Source of the DNA: Vreelandella profundi
GTDB lineage: Bacteria; Pseudomonadota; Gammaproteobacteria; Pseudomonadales; Halomonadaceae
Direction: 5' to 3'
Length of the DNA stretch: 64,000 bases
NCBI RefSeq assembly: GCF_019722725.1
Contig: NZ_CP077941.1
Location: 1,054,001 to 1,118,000, forward strand
Shown: positions 35,463 to 44,605 of the stretch, in pieces
How positions within the stretch are numbered: position 1 is the first letter of the stretch
How the letters are laid out: each line of letters starts with the position of its first letter
Notes under the pieces: model-generated
The model's database searches: none
What the model was told of the DNA's origin: nothing
The model's input: the letters and a program-made list of their open reading frames with translations, nothing else
Program-made: the position numbers and the translations under genes

Positions 35463-35953
35463 GCGAGCGTAAACCGTCTGCCGCTCAGCAGAGTCGTCAC
35501 GCAGCGCGTGAGTTAACCGTGCAAGGGCTTTATCAGTGGCACATGACGGGCAAATCCATCACGACCATTGAAGCCGAGTTTCGAAGCCAGGTTGCCGATG
35601 ATGACTTGGAAGATCACGAAAACTGGGTGAAAGTGATGGAAATCGCCGATAAGGCGCTGTTCCATGAGCTGCTTCACAACACGGTGCGTTTTAAAGCAGA
35701 GCTGGACCGTGATATTTCGCCGCTGTTAGATCGCCGCTTGGAAGATCTTGATGCAGTGGAACTTGCGATTTTAAGGCTGGGCGCTTACGAGCTATCGCGC
35801 CGTATGGAAGTGCCTTATCGTGTCGTGATTAATGAAGGCGTTGAGCTGGCTAAGTCATTTGGCGCCACCGATGGCCATAAATACGTGAACGGCATTCTGG
35901 ACAAGCTGGCCATTCGCTTGCGCAGTGCCGAAGTCAGCGCTCGTCGTCTCTGA
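35459..35953 (+). CDS. nusB: Transcription antitermination factor NusB
   Basis: A 164-residue all-helical RNA-binding protein that, with NusE (S10), binds boxA in rRNA leaders. The conserved [12 protein letters not shown] near the start and the [12 protein letters not shown] ... [13 protein letters not shown] region identify it. The start overlaps the ribH stop (ATGA). A 36-base gap separates it from thiL. Confidence 0.97.
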   Translation: MSERKPSAAQQSRHAARELTVQGLYQWHMTGKSITTIEAEFRSQVADDDLEDHENWVKVMEIADKALFHELLHNTVRFKAELDRDISPLLDRRLEDLDAVELAILRLGAYELSRRMEVPYRVVINEGVELAKSFGATDGHKYVNGILDKLAIRLRSAEVSARRL

Positions 35954-35989
35954 ACGTGAGCGGTATGACAATGCGTTTAAGGGGCCTTT

Positions 35990-36976
35990 GTGCTTGCCGA
36001 ATTTGATTTGATTCAACGCTACTTTATGCCGTCGCAGGAGGCGACGGCGTCTGATGGCGTCGCACTAGGATGTGGCGACGATGCCACGCTACTGGTGCCG
36101 CAAGCAGGCCAGCGGTTGGCCGTGAGCGTTGATACCTCGGTAGTGGATGTGCACTTTCCCCGCGAAGCCCCGGCATTTGCGGTGGGCCATCGTGCATTGG
36201 CCGTAGCGCTTAGCGACTTAGCGGCCATGGGAGCAGCGTCGCGCTGGTGCTTAATGGCGTTGACCTTTGATCAGCGCTCGTTTGCTGACGACGACGCTAC
36301 CCAGGCATGGCTAGCCGACTATGCGCGCGGCTTTCACGCGCTTAGCAGGCGACATGCCACGACGCTGGTCGGAGGCGATGTCACGTCAGGCGCTCTTTCT
36401 ATTGGCGTTACCGTGATGGGTGAAGTGCCGGTAGATGAGGCGCTCACTCGAGGCGGTGCTCAGGCGGGCGATTTAATTGCGGTGACCGGTGCGCTAGGCG
36501 GCGGAGCAGGCGGTCTGGCGCTCTGGAAACAGGGCGAGCGTGATTTAATGCATCCACTGTTGCAGCGTTATTTATTGCCAGAACCGCGCCTGAGCGCAGG
36601 CGTTGCGCTGCGTGGTTTGGCTACCGCGGCCCTGGATATTTCTGACGGTCTGCTGGCCGATTTAGCGCACTTACGCGCGGCCTCTCACGTTGGGGCGGTG
36701 ATCGATATAGACGCCTTGCCGCTAGCGCAAGGCCTGGAAGGCGCGCTAGGCCGAAAAGCCGCGCGGCAGTCAGCGCTTTGCGGTGGTGACGACTATGAGC
36801 TGCTAGTGACATTGAGTAGTGACAATATTGCTAAAGCGCAGCAGCGCTTGGCGCCATTGGGGTTGACGTTAACCGTCATAGGCCGCTGTCAGGAAGCGCT
36901 AGGTCTTAGTGCTGCTGATCAGACAGATATCAGTGGCTATGCTGGTTGGCAGCATTTTAGTGGGGAAACGCCATGA
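35990..36976 (+). CDS. thiL: Thiamine-monophosphate kinase
   Basis: A 328-residue kinase that phosphorylates thiamine monophosphate to the active diphosphate. The N-terminal G-C-G-D-D-A nucleotide/metal motif (about residue 27), the V-D-T-S-V strand, G-D-V-T-S-G and the late D-I-S-D-G-L and C-G-G-D-D-Y-E-L are all present. It starts with GTG, five bases after AAGGGG. It overlaps pgpA by four bases (ATGA). Confidence 0.96.
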   Translation: MLAEFDLIQRYFMPSQEATASDGVALGCGDDATLLVPQAGQRLAVSVDTSVVDVHFPREAPAFAVGHRALAVALSDLAAMGAASRWCLMALTFDQRSFADDDATQAWLADYARGFHALSRRHATTLVGGDVTSGALSIGVTVMGEVPVDEALTRGGAQAGDLIAVTGALGGGAGGLALWKQGERDLMHPLLQRYLLPEPRLSAGVALRGLATAALDISDGLLADLAHLRAASHVGAVIDIDALPLAQGLEGALGRKAARQSALCGGDDYELLVTLSSDNIAKAQQRLAPLGLTLTVIGRCQEALGLSAADQTDISGYAGWQHFSGETP

Positions 36977-37446
36977 ATCGAGCACCGAAAAGTGTCTGGC
37001 GTCGCCCAACGCATTTTTTTGCCTTTGGCTTAGGCAGCGGTACAGTGCCCTGGGCACCCGGTACGTTTGGCACCCTAGCCGCGATTCCTTTTTATTGGAT
37101 GATGGCGGATTTACCTCTGGGGTGGTATTTAAGTATCTGCTTTATCGCCTTTATTGTGGGCGTTTGGCTCTGCGATAAAACATCACATGATTTAGGCGTG
37201 CATGACCACTCAGGGATTGTGTGGGATGAGTTTGTCGGTTATTGGTTGACCATGGCGGCGGTGCCTTTTTCGTGGGAAGCTGCGCTATGGGGATTTGTAT
37301 TGTTCCGCATCTTTGATGTCTTTAAGCCTTGGCCAATCCGCTGGGCAGACCGCCGCGTCGCCGGTGGTTTTGGCATTATGATCGATGATGTTATGGCGGG
37401 GGTTTACGCCTGGAGTACGATGCACCTCTGGTTCTGGCTGCATTAA
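36973..37446 (+). CDS. pgpA: Phosphatidylglycerophosphatase A
   Basis: A 157-residue inner-membrane enzyme that makes phosphatidylglycerol from phosphatidylglycerophosphate. It has about four hydrophobic segments. Conserved residues are in G-L-G-S-G-T-V-P-W-A-P-G-T-F-G-T, D-H-S-G-I-V-W-D-E-F-V-G-Y and F-R-I-F-D-V-F-K-P-W-P-I. Last gene of the nrdR operon; 160 bases without a feature I can assign follow. Confidence 0.96.
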   Translation: MNRAPKSVWRRPTHFFAFGLGSGTVPWAPGTFGTLAAIPFYWMMADLPLGWYLSICFIAFIVGVWLCDKTSHDLGVHDHSGIVWDEFVGYWLTMAAVPFSWEAALWGFVLFRIFDVFKPWPIRWADRRVAGGFGIMIDDVMAGVYAWSTMHLWFWLH

Positions 37447-37606
37447 GCAAGATACTTATTCAGCGGTCAGTTGCGAGGTGAGCAGGGCGCAGTCAGTAGA
37501 ACCAGCGCAATAGGTCGGTTTTTCGGGTGCATTTTCTTCGGCTATTGGCTTCAACTATTGGCTTTAAATATGTTTGCGTCGAGTGCGTTGGTTTCAAGGA
37601 GAGAGT

Positions 37607-38860
37607 ATGCGCAAGGAACGTCTGATTGTCCCCACGCTGGCGGTAATCGCCGTGGTATGGGTGGCAGCGCAGCTTCTCTCAAGCATTCTTTTTGAACGCA
37701 GCCTGCACCAGGCTTTAGAGGATTTAGAGGCGCGTGGCGAGTGGCGTGTTAGCCGCACTGAGAGCCGCCAAGGCTGGTTAAGCTCCCATGGTAGGCTTAT
37801 TCTATCTCCGCTTTTAGGCCGTCCTTGGCGACTTGAGCTTAACTACAACGCCCGCCACGGTATTTTAAGTACCGACGTCGAAGGTTCCCTTTTACCCCGC
37901 TTAGATACCGTGCTGCAGCAAGCCGTGGGTGAAGTCACCGCGCCTTCTGTACCACGCTGGCAAGGTCGCTATCACACCTTGAGCGGCCACAGCGAGCTGC
38001 GCCTCGCACTGGCTCCCTTCGTCATTCAGCAAAATGGTCGCGAGCTATCCGTTCGGGGGGCTCGTCTACGCCTGGAAGGCGTGTTTGGCGACTGGCGTTT
38101 GCGTGCGATGTTAGATCAGCTCACCTTGACCGATGGCATGTCCCAGCTTGCGGTTGGGCCAACCGTTCTTGAAAGTCGCTATACCTATACCGATGGTGCC
38201 TATCACTTTTCACAGCGCGATCATTTAAATATTGAAACCCTGCAGCTGAGCTACCCCGCGTTTGATATGCAGCTTTCGCCCTTAGATTTGCATAGCCACA
38301 TGGTGTTGGATGAAGGCGAGCTGCGTATTAAAGGTGAGCTAGAGGTCGGCGACGTGCTGGTGCCCTCAGAGGCGCCCGATACGCCGCTAATGAATGGTCG
38401 AGTCGAGATGGAGCTTTCTCGCTTGAACGCCGACGCGGTGCGCAATGGCATTCGTCGTTTACGTCAAGAAGCCGCCTGGGGAGACTCAAGCCTGCCGATG
38501 GCCGAGGGGTTATTAGCCCGCCTTGAGCCAGATCTACGCAGCATGCTCAGTGATTCACCGCGTCTGGATGTCATGACCGTCGCCGTAGACAGCCCCTTAT
38601 TGGGCATTCGCTTAGATGCGGACGGCGCGCTCTTTTTCGATGCCCGCAAGTTAGATGAGCTAAGTGTCGTCGATTTGGACAAAGACAAAGAGCAGGCTAA
38701 GTGGCTTGAACGCATTGATGGCGATTTCACCTGGCACGAAGCCCCCACCGTAGCCGCGCTGTGGCTAGGCCTGCCGCTCGGCACCCGTGAACTGCAGTTT
38801 GACGTTATACGTGGCGTATGGCGGGTTAACGGTCGCCCAATGCCTGAACTTTGGCCGTAA
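37607..38860 (+). CDS. DUF945 (YdgA-like) family protein
   Basis: A 417-residue protein with one N-terminal hydrophobic segment (about 6-25) that serves as signal anchor; the rest is periplasmic and rich in beta strand. It fits the DUF945/YdgA family by its layout: an R-Q-G-W-L-S-S-H-G-type segment near residue 55, repeated amphipathic strands, and a conserved C-terminal ending. The family has an AsmA-like look, but no biochemical role is established. ATG 37607 follows AAGGAGAG, so an in-frame start at 37574 is not used. It is transcribed alone. Confidence 0.75.
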   Translation: MRKERLIVPTLAVIAVVWVAAQLLSSILFERSLHQALEDLEARGEWRVSRTESRQGWLSSHGRLILSPLLGRPWRLELNYNARHGILSTDVEGSLLPRLDTVLQQAVGEVTAPSVPRWQGRYHTLSGHSELRLALAPFVIQQNGRELSVRGARLRLEGVFGDWRLRAMLDQLTLTDGMSQLAVGPTVLESRYTYTDGAYHFSQRDHLNIETLQLSYPAFDMQLSPLDLHSHMVLDEGELRIKGELEVGDVLVPSEAPDTPLMNGRVEMELSRLNADAVRNGIRRLRQEAAWGDSSLPMAEGLLARLEPDLRSMLSDSPRLDVMTVAVDSPLLGIRLDADGALFFDARKLDELSVVDLDKDKEQAKWLERIDGDFTWHEAPTVAALWLGLPLGTRELQFDVIRGVWRVNGRPMPELWP

Positions 38861-39000
38861 TCATTGATGAGTGCTTAGCTTGCCGCATGATTTAAACACT
38901 CGGTTATAGGCGTGAAGGGTTGAAGTTTTGGCTATGTGCCCGCATTCCATTGGCAACGTTAGGCGGTTCTCACCGCTAATATCGGTTCATTGGAGGACGC

Positions 39001-41517
39001 ATGAGCGACCAAGATTACGACCGCGATGATGAGCATCTTGACTGGCAAGTAGACGATGAGTTCTCTACAAACTCTGACAAAGCCTCCAACTCTAATCAGA
39101 ATTCTGATAAACGCTCTCAAAAAGCGAATGAAGATCAGGGCGGCCAAGACTACCGTTCAGACGGAGAGCGGGTAAATTCGTTAGTGCCCGCCAGCGAAAT
39201 GCTGCCGGAGCGCATCTATCTTCTTCCCATTCATAATCGTCCTTTCTTCCCCGCCCAGGTTCAGCCTTTAGTGATTAACCGGGAGCGCTGGGAAGAGACC
39301 ATGCGTCGTGTCGGCAACACGCCACACCACATGATTGGCGTTGCGTTTGTTGGTGAGCAGGGCGTCAGCTCCATTGATCACGAAAACTTTCCCGAAATTG
39401 GCACCGCCGTCAAAGTCCATAAGCTAAAGAGTGAAGATGAGCAGATTCAGTTTATTGCTCAGGGCCGGCAGCGCTTTAAAATTACCCGCTGGCTCTCCAA
39501 AGAGCCGCCTTATTTAGTTGAGGTCACTTATCCAAAAGAGCCGGTTGACGCGGAGAATGAAGAAACCCGCGCCTACGCTATGGCGATTATCAACGGGATT
39601 AAAGAGCTGCTGCCGATAAACCCGCTGTATGGCGAAGAGCTTAAGCACTATCTCAATCGCTTTAGTCCCCATCAGCCAGGTCCGTTGACCGACTTTGCGG
39701 CGGCGATTACCTCTGCCAAAGGCCCCGAACTTCAGGATGTGCTGGCAACACTTTCGGTAGAAGAGCGGATGCAGAAAGTGCTGCCGCTGCTGCGTAAAGA
39801 AATCGACGTTGCGCTGCTGCAGGGCGAAATTAGTGAGCAGGTTAATGCGCAGATGCAGGAGCGTCAGCGCGAATTCTTCCTGCGTGAACAGCTGAAAGTG
39901 ATCCAGCGCGAGCTGGGTATTTCTAAAGATGATCGTGAAAACGATGTGGATACTTTCAGGGCTCGCCTGGATGCGCTGGTGGTGCCTGAACGCGTTCAAA
40001 CCCGAATTGATGATGAGCTTAACAAACTCAGCGTTCTGGAAACCGGATCGCCAGAGTATGGCACCACGCGTAATTATCTCGACTGGCTAACTTCACTACC
40101 CTGGGGCGTGACCAGCCAGGATCAGCTGGATCTGCCTCGTGCTCGCCAAGTGCTGGATCGGGATCACGACGGCCTTCAAGACGTTAAAGAACGTATTATC
40201 GAATTTCTGGCCGAAGGCACCTTTAAGGGCGATGTTGGCGGCTCGATTGTGCTGCTAGTCGGCCCGCCAGGGGTGGGTAAAACCTCGATCGGACGGTCAA
40301 TCGCTGAGGCCCTAGGACGTCAGTTTTACCGGTTTTCGGTCGGGGGGATGCGCGATGAGGCGGAAATTAAAGGGCATCGACGCACCTATGTAGGCGCTAT
40401 GCCCGGCAAGCTCGTGCAGGCCTTTAAAGAGGTGGAGGTCGAAAACCCTGTCATCATGCTGGACGAGATCGACAAGCTGGGGCAGTCCTTCCAGGGGGAC
40501 CCTGCTTCAGCGCTGCTGGAAGTGCTTGATCCCGAGCAGAACGTCGATTTCCTCGACCACTATCTCGATGTTCGGATGGACCTTTCGAAAGTGCTGTTTG
40601 TTTGCACGGCTAACACCTTGGATTCGATCCCCGGGCCATTACTTGATCGTATGGAGCAAATTCGTCTTTCCGGCTATATCGCGGAAGAGAAATTAGCAAT
40701 TGCCAAGAACCACCTGTGGCCGAAACTGCTTAAACGCGACAATTTGCCTAAAAAGCGCATTAACTTAACCGATGCGGCTTTAAGACAGGTGATTGAAGGC
40801 TACGCCCGTGAAGCGGGAGTAAGGCAGCTGGAAAAGCAGCTTCACCGCATCGTGCGTAAATCAGCCGTGAAACTGCTGGAAGAAGATATTGAGACGGTCA
40901 AGATTTCGGTTAAGAACTTAGAAGAGTTCCTGGGTGCGCCGATCTTCCGTAAAGAGAAAGTGTTAACCGGTGAAGGCGTCGTAACGGGTCTTGCGTGGAC
41001 GTCCATGGGCGGCGCAACGCTGCCGATTGAGGCGGGTAAAGTGCACTCCTTGGACCGCGGCTTCAAACTCACCGGGAAGCTGGGTGAGGTGATGCAGGAG
41101 TCGGCTAATATCGCCTACAGCTATACGCTTGGTCACTTGAAAGAATACGGTGCCGATGCCGATTTCTTTGATTCAGCGTTTGTGCACCTACACGTGCCGG
41201 AAGGGGCGACGCCTAAAGATGGCCCTTCGGCAGGCGTTACGATGACAACGGCGCTGATGTCACTAGCCAAACATCACGCTATTGACCGGCCGCTGGCAAT
41301 GACCGGCGAGCTGACGTTAACCGGTCAAGTGTTGCCGGTCGGGGGTATTCGCGAGAAAGTGATTGCCGCACGGCGTAGCGATATATTCGAGCTAATTCTT
41401 CCCGACGCTAATCGGCGTGATTACGAAGAATTGCCGGATTATTTGAAAGAGGGCATGACAGTGCACTTCGCCAAGCGCTATCGCGACGTTGCTGATGTCG
41501 TATTTGGCCGTGACTAA
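39001..41517 (+). CDS. lon: Lon-type ATP-dependent protease with acidic N-terminal extension
   Basis: An 838-residue LonA protease (E. coli: 784). The first ~60 residues form an Asp/Glu/Asn/Ser-rich disordered extension. The N-terminal substrate domain follows (about 65-280), then the AAA+ domain with Walker A G-P-P-G-V-G-K-T (from residue 421). The protease domain has S743 (in D-G-P-S-A-G-V) and K786 as the Ser-Lys dyad. TTGGAGG lies ahead of the ATG. The gene is not beside clpX, where the main lon usually sits, so it may be a second Lon of the AsrA kind. It could act as a heat- or salt-induced quality-control protease. Confidence 0.93.
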   Translation: MSDQDYDRDDEHLDWQVDDEFSTNSDKASNSNQNSDKRSQKANEDQGGQDYRSDGERVNSLVPASEMLPERIYLLPIHNRPFFPAQVQPLVINRERWEETMRRVGNTPHHMIGVAFVGEQGVSSIDHENFPEIGTAVKVHKLKSEDEQIQFIAQGRQRFKITRWLSKEPPYLVEVTYPKEPVDAENEETRAYAMAIINGIKELLPINPLYGEELKHYLNRFSPHQPGPLTDFAAAITSAKGPELQDVLATLSVEERMQKVLPLLRKEIDVALLQGEISEQVNAQMQERQREFFLREQLKVIQRELGISKDDRENDVDTFRARLDALVVPERVQTRIDDELNKLSVLETGSPEYGTTRNYLDWLTSLPWGVTSQDQLDLPRARQVLDRDHDGLQDVKERIIEFLAEGTFKGDVGGSIVLLVGPPGVGKTSIGRSIAEALGRQFYRFSVGGMRDEAEIKGHRRTYVGAMPGKLVQAFKEVEVENPVIMLDEIDKLGQSFQGDPASALLEVLDPEQNVDFLDHYLDVRMDLSKVLFVCTANTLDSIPGPLLDRMEQIRLSGYIAEEKLAIAKNHLWPKLLKRDNLPKKRINLTDAALRQVIEGYAREAGVRQLEKQLHRIVRKSAVKLLEEDIETVKISVKNLEEFLGAPIFRKEKVLTGEGVVTGLAWTSMGGATLPIEAGKVHSLDRGFKLTGKLGEVMQESANIAYSYTLGHLKEYGADADFFDSAFVHLHVPEGATPKDGPSAGVTMTTALMSLAKHHAIDRPLAMTGELTLTGQVLPVGGIREKVIAARRSDIFELILPDANRRDYEELPDYLKEGMTVHFAKRYRDVADVVFGRD

Positions 41518-41642
41518 GATTAGAGTCAATTCAGAGATTAAAGCGATGCCAATAACCCGGCGCTGCCCTTGCGAGACTGCTTTGCTCGAATGGATAGCTC
41601 AAGTCGGGTAATAAATCGCGCTAATACATGTGAAGGAATGCA

Positions 41643-42701
41643 ATGAAGGCGACCATTAACGTTGGATTAGTTGGTTTCGGTTTCGCTAGCCAAACCTTCC
41701 ACGCACCGCTGATCCAGGCCACGGAAGGCCTGGATTTGGTGGCTGTTTCATCCAGTGATGCCGCCAAGGTGCGGGCATCATTACCGAACGTCGAGGTAGA
41801 GAGCCAGGCGCTAGCGCTATGTCAGCGTAGCGATATAGACCTCATCGTTATCCCAACGCCCAACGATACGCATTTTTCACTGGCTAAAGCGGCGCTCTCT
41901 GCCGGCAAACACGTGGTGGTCGATAAACCGTTCACGGTCACGTTGTCAGAGGGCAAGCTGCTTAAAAAATTAGCTGATGATAAAGAGCGCCTACTTTCGG
42001 TATTTCACAACCGCCGCTGGGACAGCGATTTTCTAACCGTCAAGGCATTGCTTGATGCTGGAACGTTAGGCCGCGTTGTCAGCGTTGAATCACGCTTTGA
42101 TCGTTTTCGTCCGCAGGTGATTGACCGCTGGCGTGAGAAGGCCGCGCCCGGAGGCGGCATTTGGTACGACCTGGGCCCTCATCTGCTCGACCAAGCCTGC
42201 GAGCTGTTCGGGATGCCTCACGCCATTTTGCTGGACGTCAGTGCCCGGCGTGATGGTGCAAAGGCTGATGATGACTTCCTTGCCGTGCTGGATTATGAAA
42301 GCTTTCGCGTTACCCTGGCGGCGAGCACGCTAGCGGCCGACCCCACGCCACGCTTTCGGATTCACGGCACTGAGGGCAGCTATGTCAAGTATGGTTTGGA
42401 TCCGCAGGAGGAACGCTTGAAAGCTGGTGAGATGCCCGGGCCACGCTGGGGTAACGATACTCAGCACGGTACGTTAACGCTACGCGAAGGGAACAGTGAC
42501 GGCGCGTCGCTAGTGCAACGTGAACATGCCACCTTGCCCGGTGATTATCTTGCCTACTATCAAGGTGTGGCCGCCGCTATTCGTGAGCAGGCGCCGCTGC
42601 CGGTTAGCGTGGATGACGCACTGCGCTCAATGGCGTTGCTAGAAGCAGGGCTAGACAGCCACCGTCAACGGCGCTGGATTTCTCTTAGGCATCACTTCTG
42701 A
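41643..42701 (+). CDS. Gfo/Idh/MocA family oxidoreductase, YdgJ-like
   Basis: A 352-residue NAD(P)-dependent oxidoreductase. The N-terminal Rossmann domain has G-F-G-F-A-S-Q-T-F-H-A-P, followed by V-I-P-T-P-N-D-T-H and the catalytic-type E/D-K-P motif (V-D-K-P-F). V-F-H-N-R-R-W-D-S-D-F and Y-V-K-Y-G-L-D-P-Q-E-E-R match E. coli YdgJ closely. It presumably acts on a sugar or sugar derivative; the natural substrate is unknown. AAGGA precedes the ATG. Its stop is convergent with nudE. Confidence 0.92.
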   Translation: MKATINVGLVGFGFASQTFHAPLIQATEGLDLVAVSSSDAAKVRASLPNVEVESQALALCQRSDIDLIVIPTPNDTHFSLAKAALSAGKHVVVDKPFTVTLSEGKLLKKLADDKERLLSVFHNRRWDSDFLTVKALLDAGTLGRVVSVESRFDRFRPQVIDRWREKAAPGGGIWYDLGPHLLDQACELFGMPHAILLDVSARRDGAKADDDFLAVLDYESFRVTLAASTLAADPTPRFRIHGTEGSYVKYGLDPQEERLKAGEMPGPRWGNDTQHGTLTLREGNSDGASLVQREHATLPGDYLAYYQGVAAAIREQAPLPVSVDDALRSMALLEAGLDSHRQRRWISLRHHF

Positions 42702-42708
42702 AGTGAAC

Positions 42709-42735
42709 GCAGCGTTGGGTAAACGCCAACGCTGC
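42709..42735. terminator. Hairpin between convergent ydgJ-like gene and nudE
   Basis: A 10-bp perfect stem (GCAGCGTTGG arm) with a 7-base loop, between the two stops. No T-run follows, so terminator function is uncertain. Confidence 0.45.
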
Positions 42736-42752
42736 TGCCCGCTCATCTGTGG

Positions 42753-43394
42753 CTAGAGTAAATCAGTGGCGCTGTTACGTTTTTCTTCCCGCATCTTATC
42801 CCTGGCGATATAGAGGGCGGCAATGGTACGCCCTTCATGGAAATCATCGCGCATTAACAGCGCAGGCAGCTCTTCTAAGGCATGCGTTTCCACAATCAGC
42901 GGTTCGGGTTCATCACCCGGCAGCCGTTTAGGATATAGGTCGGTGGCGAGCAGCACCTGCATACGATGGCGCATGTAGTTAGGGGCCAACGAAAGCTCGA
43001 CCAGCGGTTCAATGCAGTGCGCACCAAAGCCGCACTCTTCCATCAGCTCACGATTGGCCGCGGTGATGATGTCTTCACCGGGGTCGACCAGCCCTTTCGG
43101 CAGCGTCAGTACGTAATCCTCAAATCCGGCTGCGTATTCTCGGATTAGCAATACGTGATCAGGGTCTGGCATTGCCACAATCATCACCGTCCCGCGATCA
43201 GCGCCGGTTAAACGCTCGAACTGGCGCTCCTCGCCGTTAGAAAAACGCAGTGCTAATGACTCCACTTGAAATAAGCGACTTTGCGCCACACATTCACGGG
43301 ATAGAATTTGCGGTTTGCGCAGGTAATCAGTGCTGCTGCGGGTGTCTGGATCATGAGGAGCGGTGGGGGAGTTGGGCATAAAGGAGTCGGACAT
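42753..43394 (-). CDS. nudE: ADP compounds hydrolase NudE
   Basis: A 213-residue Nudix hydrolase that splits ADP-ribose, Ap3A and NADH-type compounds. The Nudix box reads G-L-V-D-P-G-E-D and then R-E-L-M-E-E-C-G (about 118-140), with the essential R-E-x-x-E-E residues intact. The first ~25 residues are polar and longer than in E. coli. It is divergent from yrfG, the same arrangement as in E. coli, where nudE lies next to the yrfG-hslR-hslO genes. Confidence 0.93.
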   Translation of the reverse strand: MSDSFMPNSPTAPHDPDTRSSTDYLRKPQILSRECVAQSRLFQVESLALRFSNGEERQFERLTGADRGTVMIVAMPDPDHVLLIREYAAGFEDYVLTLPKGLVDPGEDIITAANRELMEECGFGAHCIEPLVELSLAPNYMRHRMQVLLATDLYPKRLPGDEPEPLIVETHALEELPALLMRDDFHEGRTIAALYIARDKMREEKRNSATDLL

Positions 43395-43471
43395 AAAAGA
43401 GTGCCTCCATGGCTGGTAAAAGGCGGTTAAGCTACAATAGCACGCTTACTCCTTACGCGACCGGAGCGACA

Positions 43472-44134
43472 ATGATTGATTGGCGCGAGATAGACACCGT
43501 CCTTCTCGATATGGACGGTACGCTGCTAGATTTACATTTCGATAGCCATTTTTGGCTTGAACATTTACCGCGACGCTACCGTGAGTTGCACCAGTTAGAT
43601 GAAGCCTCTCAAGAGGCGCTAAAGGCTCGCATTATTGGTGAGCAGGGCACTTTGAACTGGTACAGCCTGGCGTACTGGAGCCGTGAGCTCGGGGTAGACA
43701 TTGTTGCCTTAAAGCGCGAAGTGCAGCACTTGATTGGCCTGCGCAGTGACGCGCTGGATTTTCTTAAATGGTTAAAGCAGGCGCACCCTCGCGTCATCCT
43801 GGCCACTAACGCCGATCGTGCAAGCCTTGCCTTGAAGCTCCCGCTCACTGGCTTGGAAAGCTACCTTGACGCGATCGTTTCGTCCGAGGACGTGGGCGCT
43901 GCCAAAGAAGAGCAGGCGTTTTGGTTCGCGCTACAGGAAATCGAAGCCTTTGACCCTGCCCGTACGCTATTTATCGATGACAACGCCAGCGTGTTAGAGA
44001 GTGCCCGTGAGTTTGGCATTAAGCATTTATTGGGCATTAAACAGCCGGATAGTCAGCGGCCTGAAAAAGAGCTGCAGGAATTTATTGCTCTGGATCGATT
44101 TGCCCAGCTGCTGCCTGAGCAGCTGCCGTCGTAA
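43472..44134 (+). CDS. yrfG: GMP/IMP nucleotidase YrfG
   Basis: A 220-residue HAD-family 5'-nucleotidase. D-M-D-G-T-L-L-D (nucleophile D13) lies near the start, A-T-N-A-D in the middle and F-I-D-D-N near the end, the four HAD motifs being in order. In E. coli the enzyme prefers GMP and IMP. I start at ATG 43472 because the DxDGT motif is then at the usual place; GGAG lies upstream. It leads the yrfG-hslR-hslO operon, 17 bases ahead of hslR. Confidence 0.92.
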   Translation: MIDWREIDTVLLDMDGTLLDLHFDSHFWLEHLPRRYRELHQLDEASQEALKARIIGEQGTLNWYSLAYWSRELGVDIVALKREVQHLIGLRSDALDFLKWLKQAHPRVILATNADRASLALKLPLTGLESYLDAIVSSEDVGAAKEEQAFWFALQEIEAFDPARTLFIDDNASVLESAREFGIKHLLGIKQPDSQRPEKELQEFIALDRFAQLLPEQLPS

Positions 44135-44151
44135 CGACAAGGAGAGCATGC

Positions 44152-44541
44152 ATGAGTGAAAGCGTACGCTTAGATAAATGGCTGTGGGCTGCGCGATTTT
44201 TTAAAACGCGCGCGCTTGCCAAAAAAGCGATCGAAGGTGGCAAAGTGCATTACGACGGTGCCCGCGTTAAGACCAGTAAAAATGTCGAAGTGGGGGCCAG
44301 TATTCGCGTGCCGCAAGGATGGGAGGTTCTTGAAGTAGACGTGGTATCGCTTTCGAACCAGCGCCGTGGTGCGCCGGAAGCACGCATGCTGTATGCCGAG
44401 ACCGACGACAGCATCCAGCGCCGTGCGCGTGAAGCCGAGGCGCGGCGGCTCACCAATGAGGCGATGCAGCATCCGCTTAAGCGCCCTGATAAAAAGCAGC
44501 GCCGCGATATCCAGCGCTTCCAGCGCCATCAGGGAGACTAA
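44152..44541 (+). CDS. hslR: Heat shock protein Hsp15 (HslR), S4-domain RNA-binding protein
   Basis: A 129-residue protein of the Hsp15 family, which binds free 50S subunits carrying a nascent chain. The S4 domain spans about 5-65 with R-L-D-K-W-L-W-A-A-R-F-F-K-T-R and G-G-K-V. The C-terminal half is strongly basic and helical. AAGGAGAG lies ahead of the ATG. Probably co-transcribed with hslO, 64 bases on. Confidence 0.95.
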   Translation: MSESVRLDKWLWAARFFKTRALAKKAIEGGKVHYDGARVKTSKNVEVGASIRVPQGWEVLEVDVVSLSNQRRGAPEARMLYAETDDSIQRRAREAEARRLTNEAMQHPLKRPDKKQRRDIQRFQRHQGD

Positions 44542-44605
44542 TTTCCGCGCTTTTAGTCGTCACCGTTAAACATCAGCTGCACTTTAAACACTAGGTAGTT
44601 AAATA

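Noticed and set aside
37542..37564. Direct repeat CTATTGGCTT twice, 3 bases apart, ahead of the DUF945 gene
   Set aside because: Too short to distinguish from chance and no regulator pattern is recognised.
39514..39999. 161-codon minus-strand frame inside lon
   Set aside because: Antisense shadow; the plus-strand Lon reading is unambiguous.
44170..44529. 119-codon minus-strand frame covering hslR
   Set aside because: Antisense of a clear S4-domain gene; no ribosome binding site or known motif.
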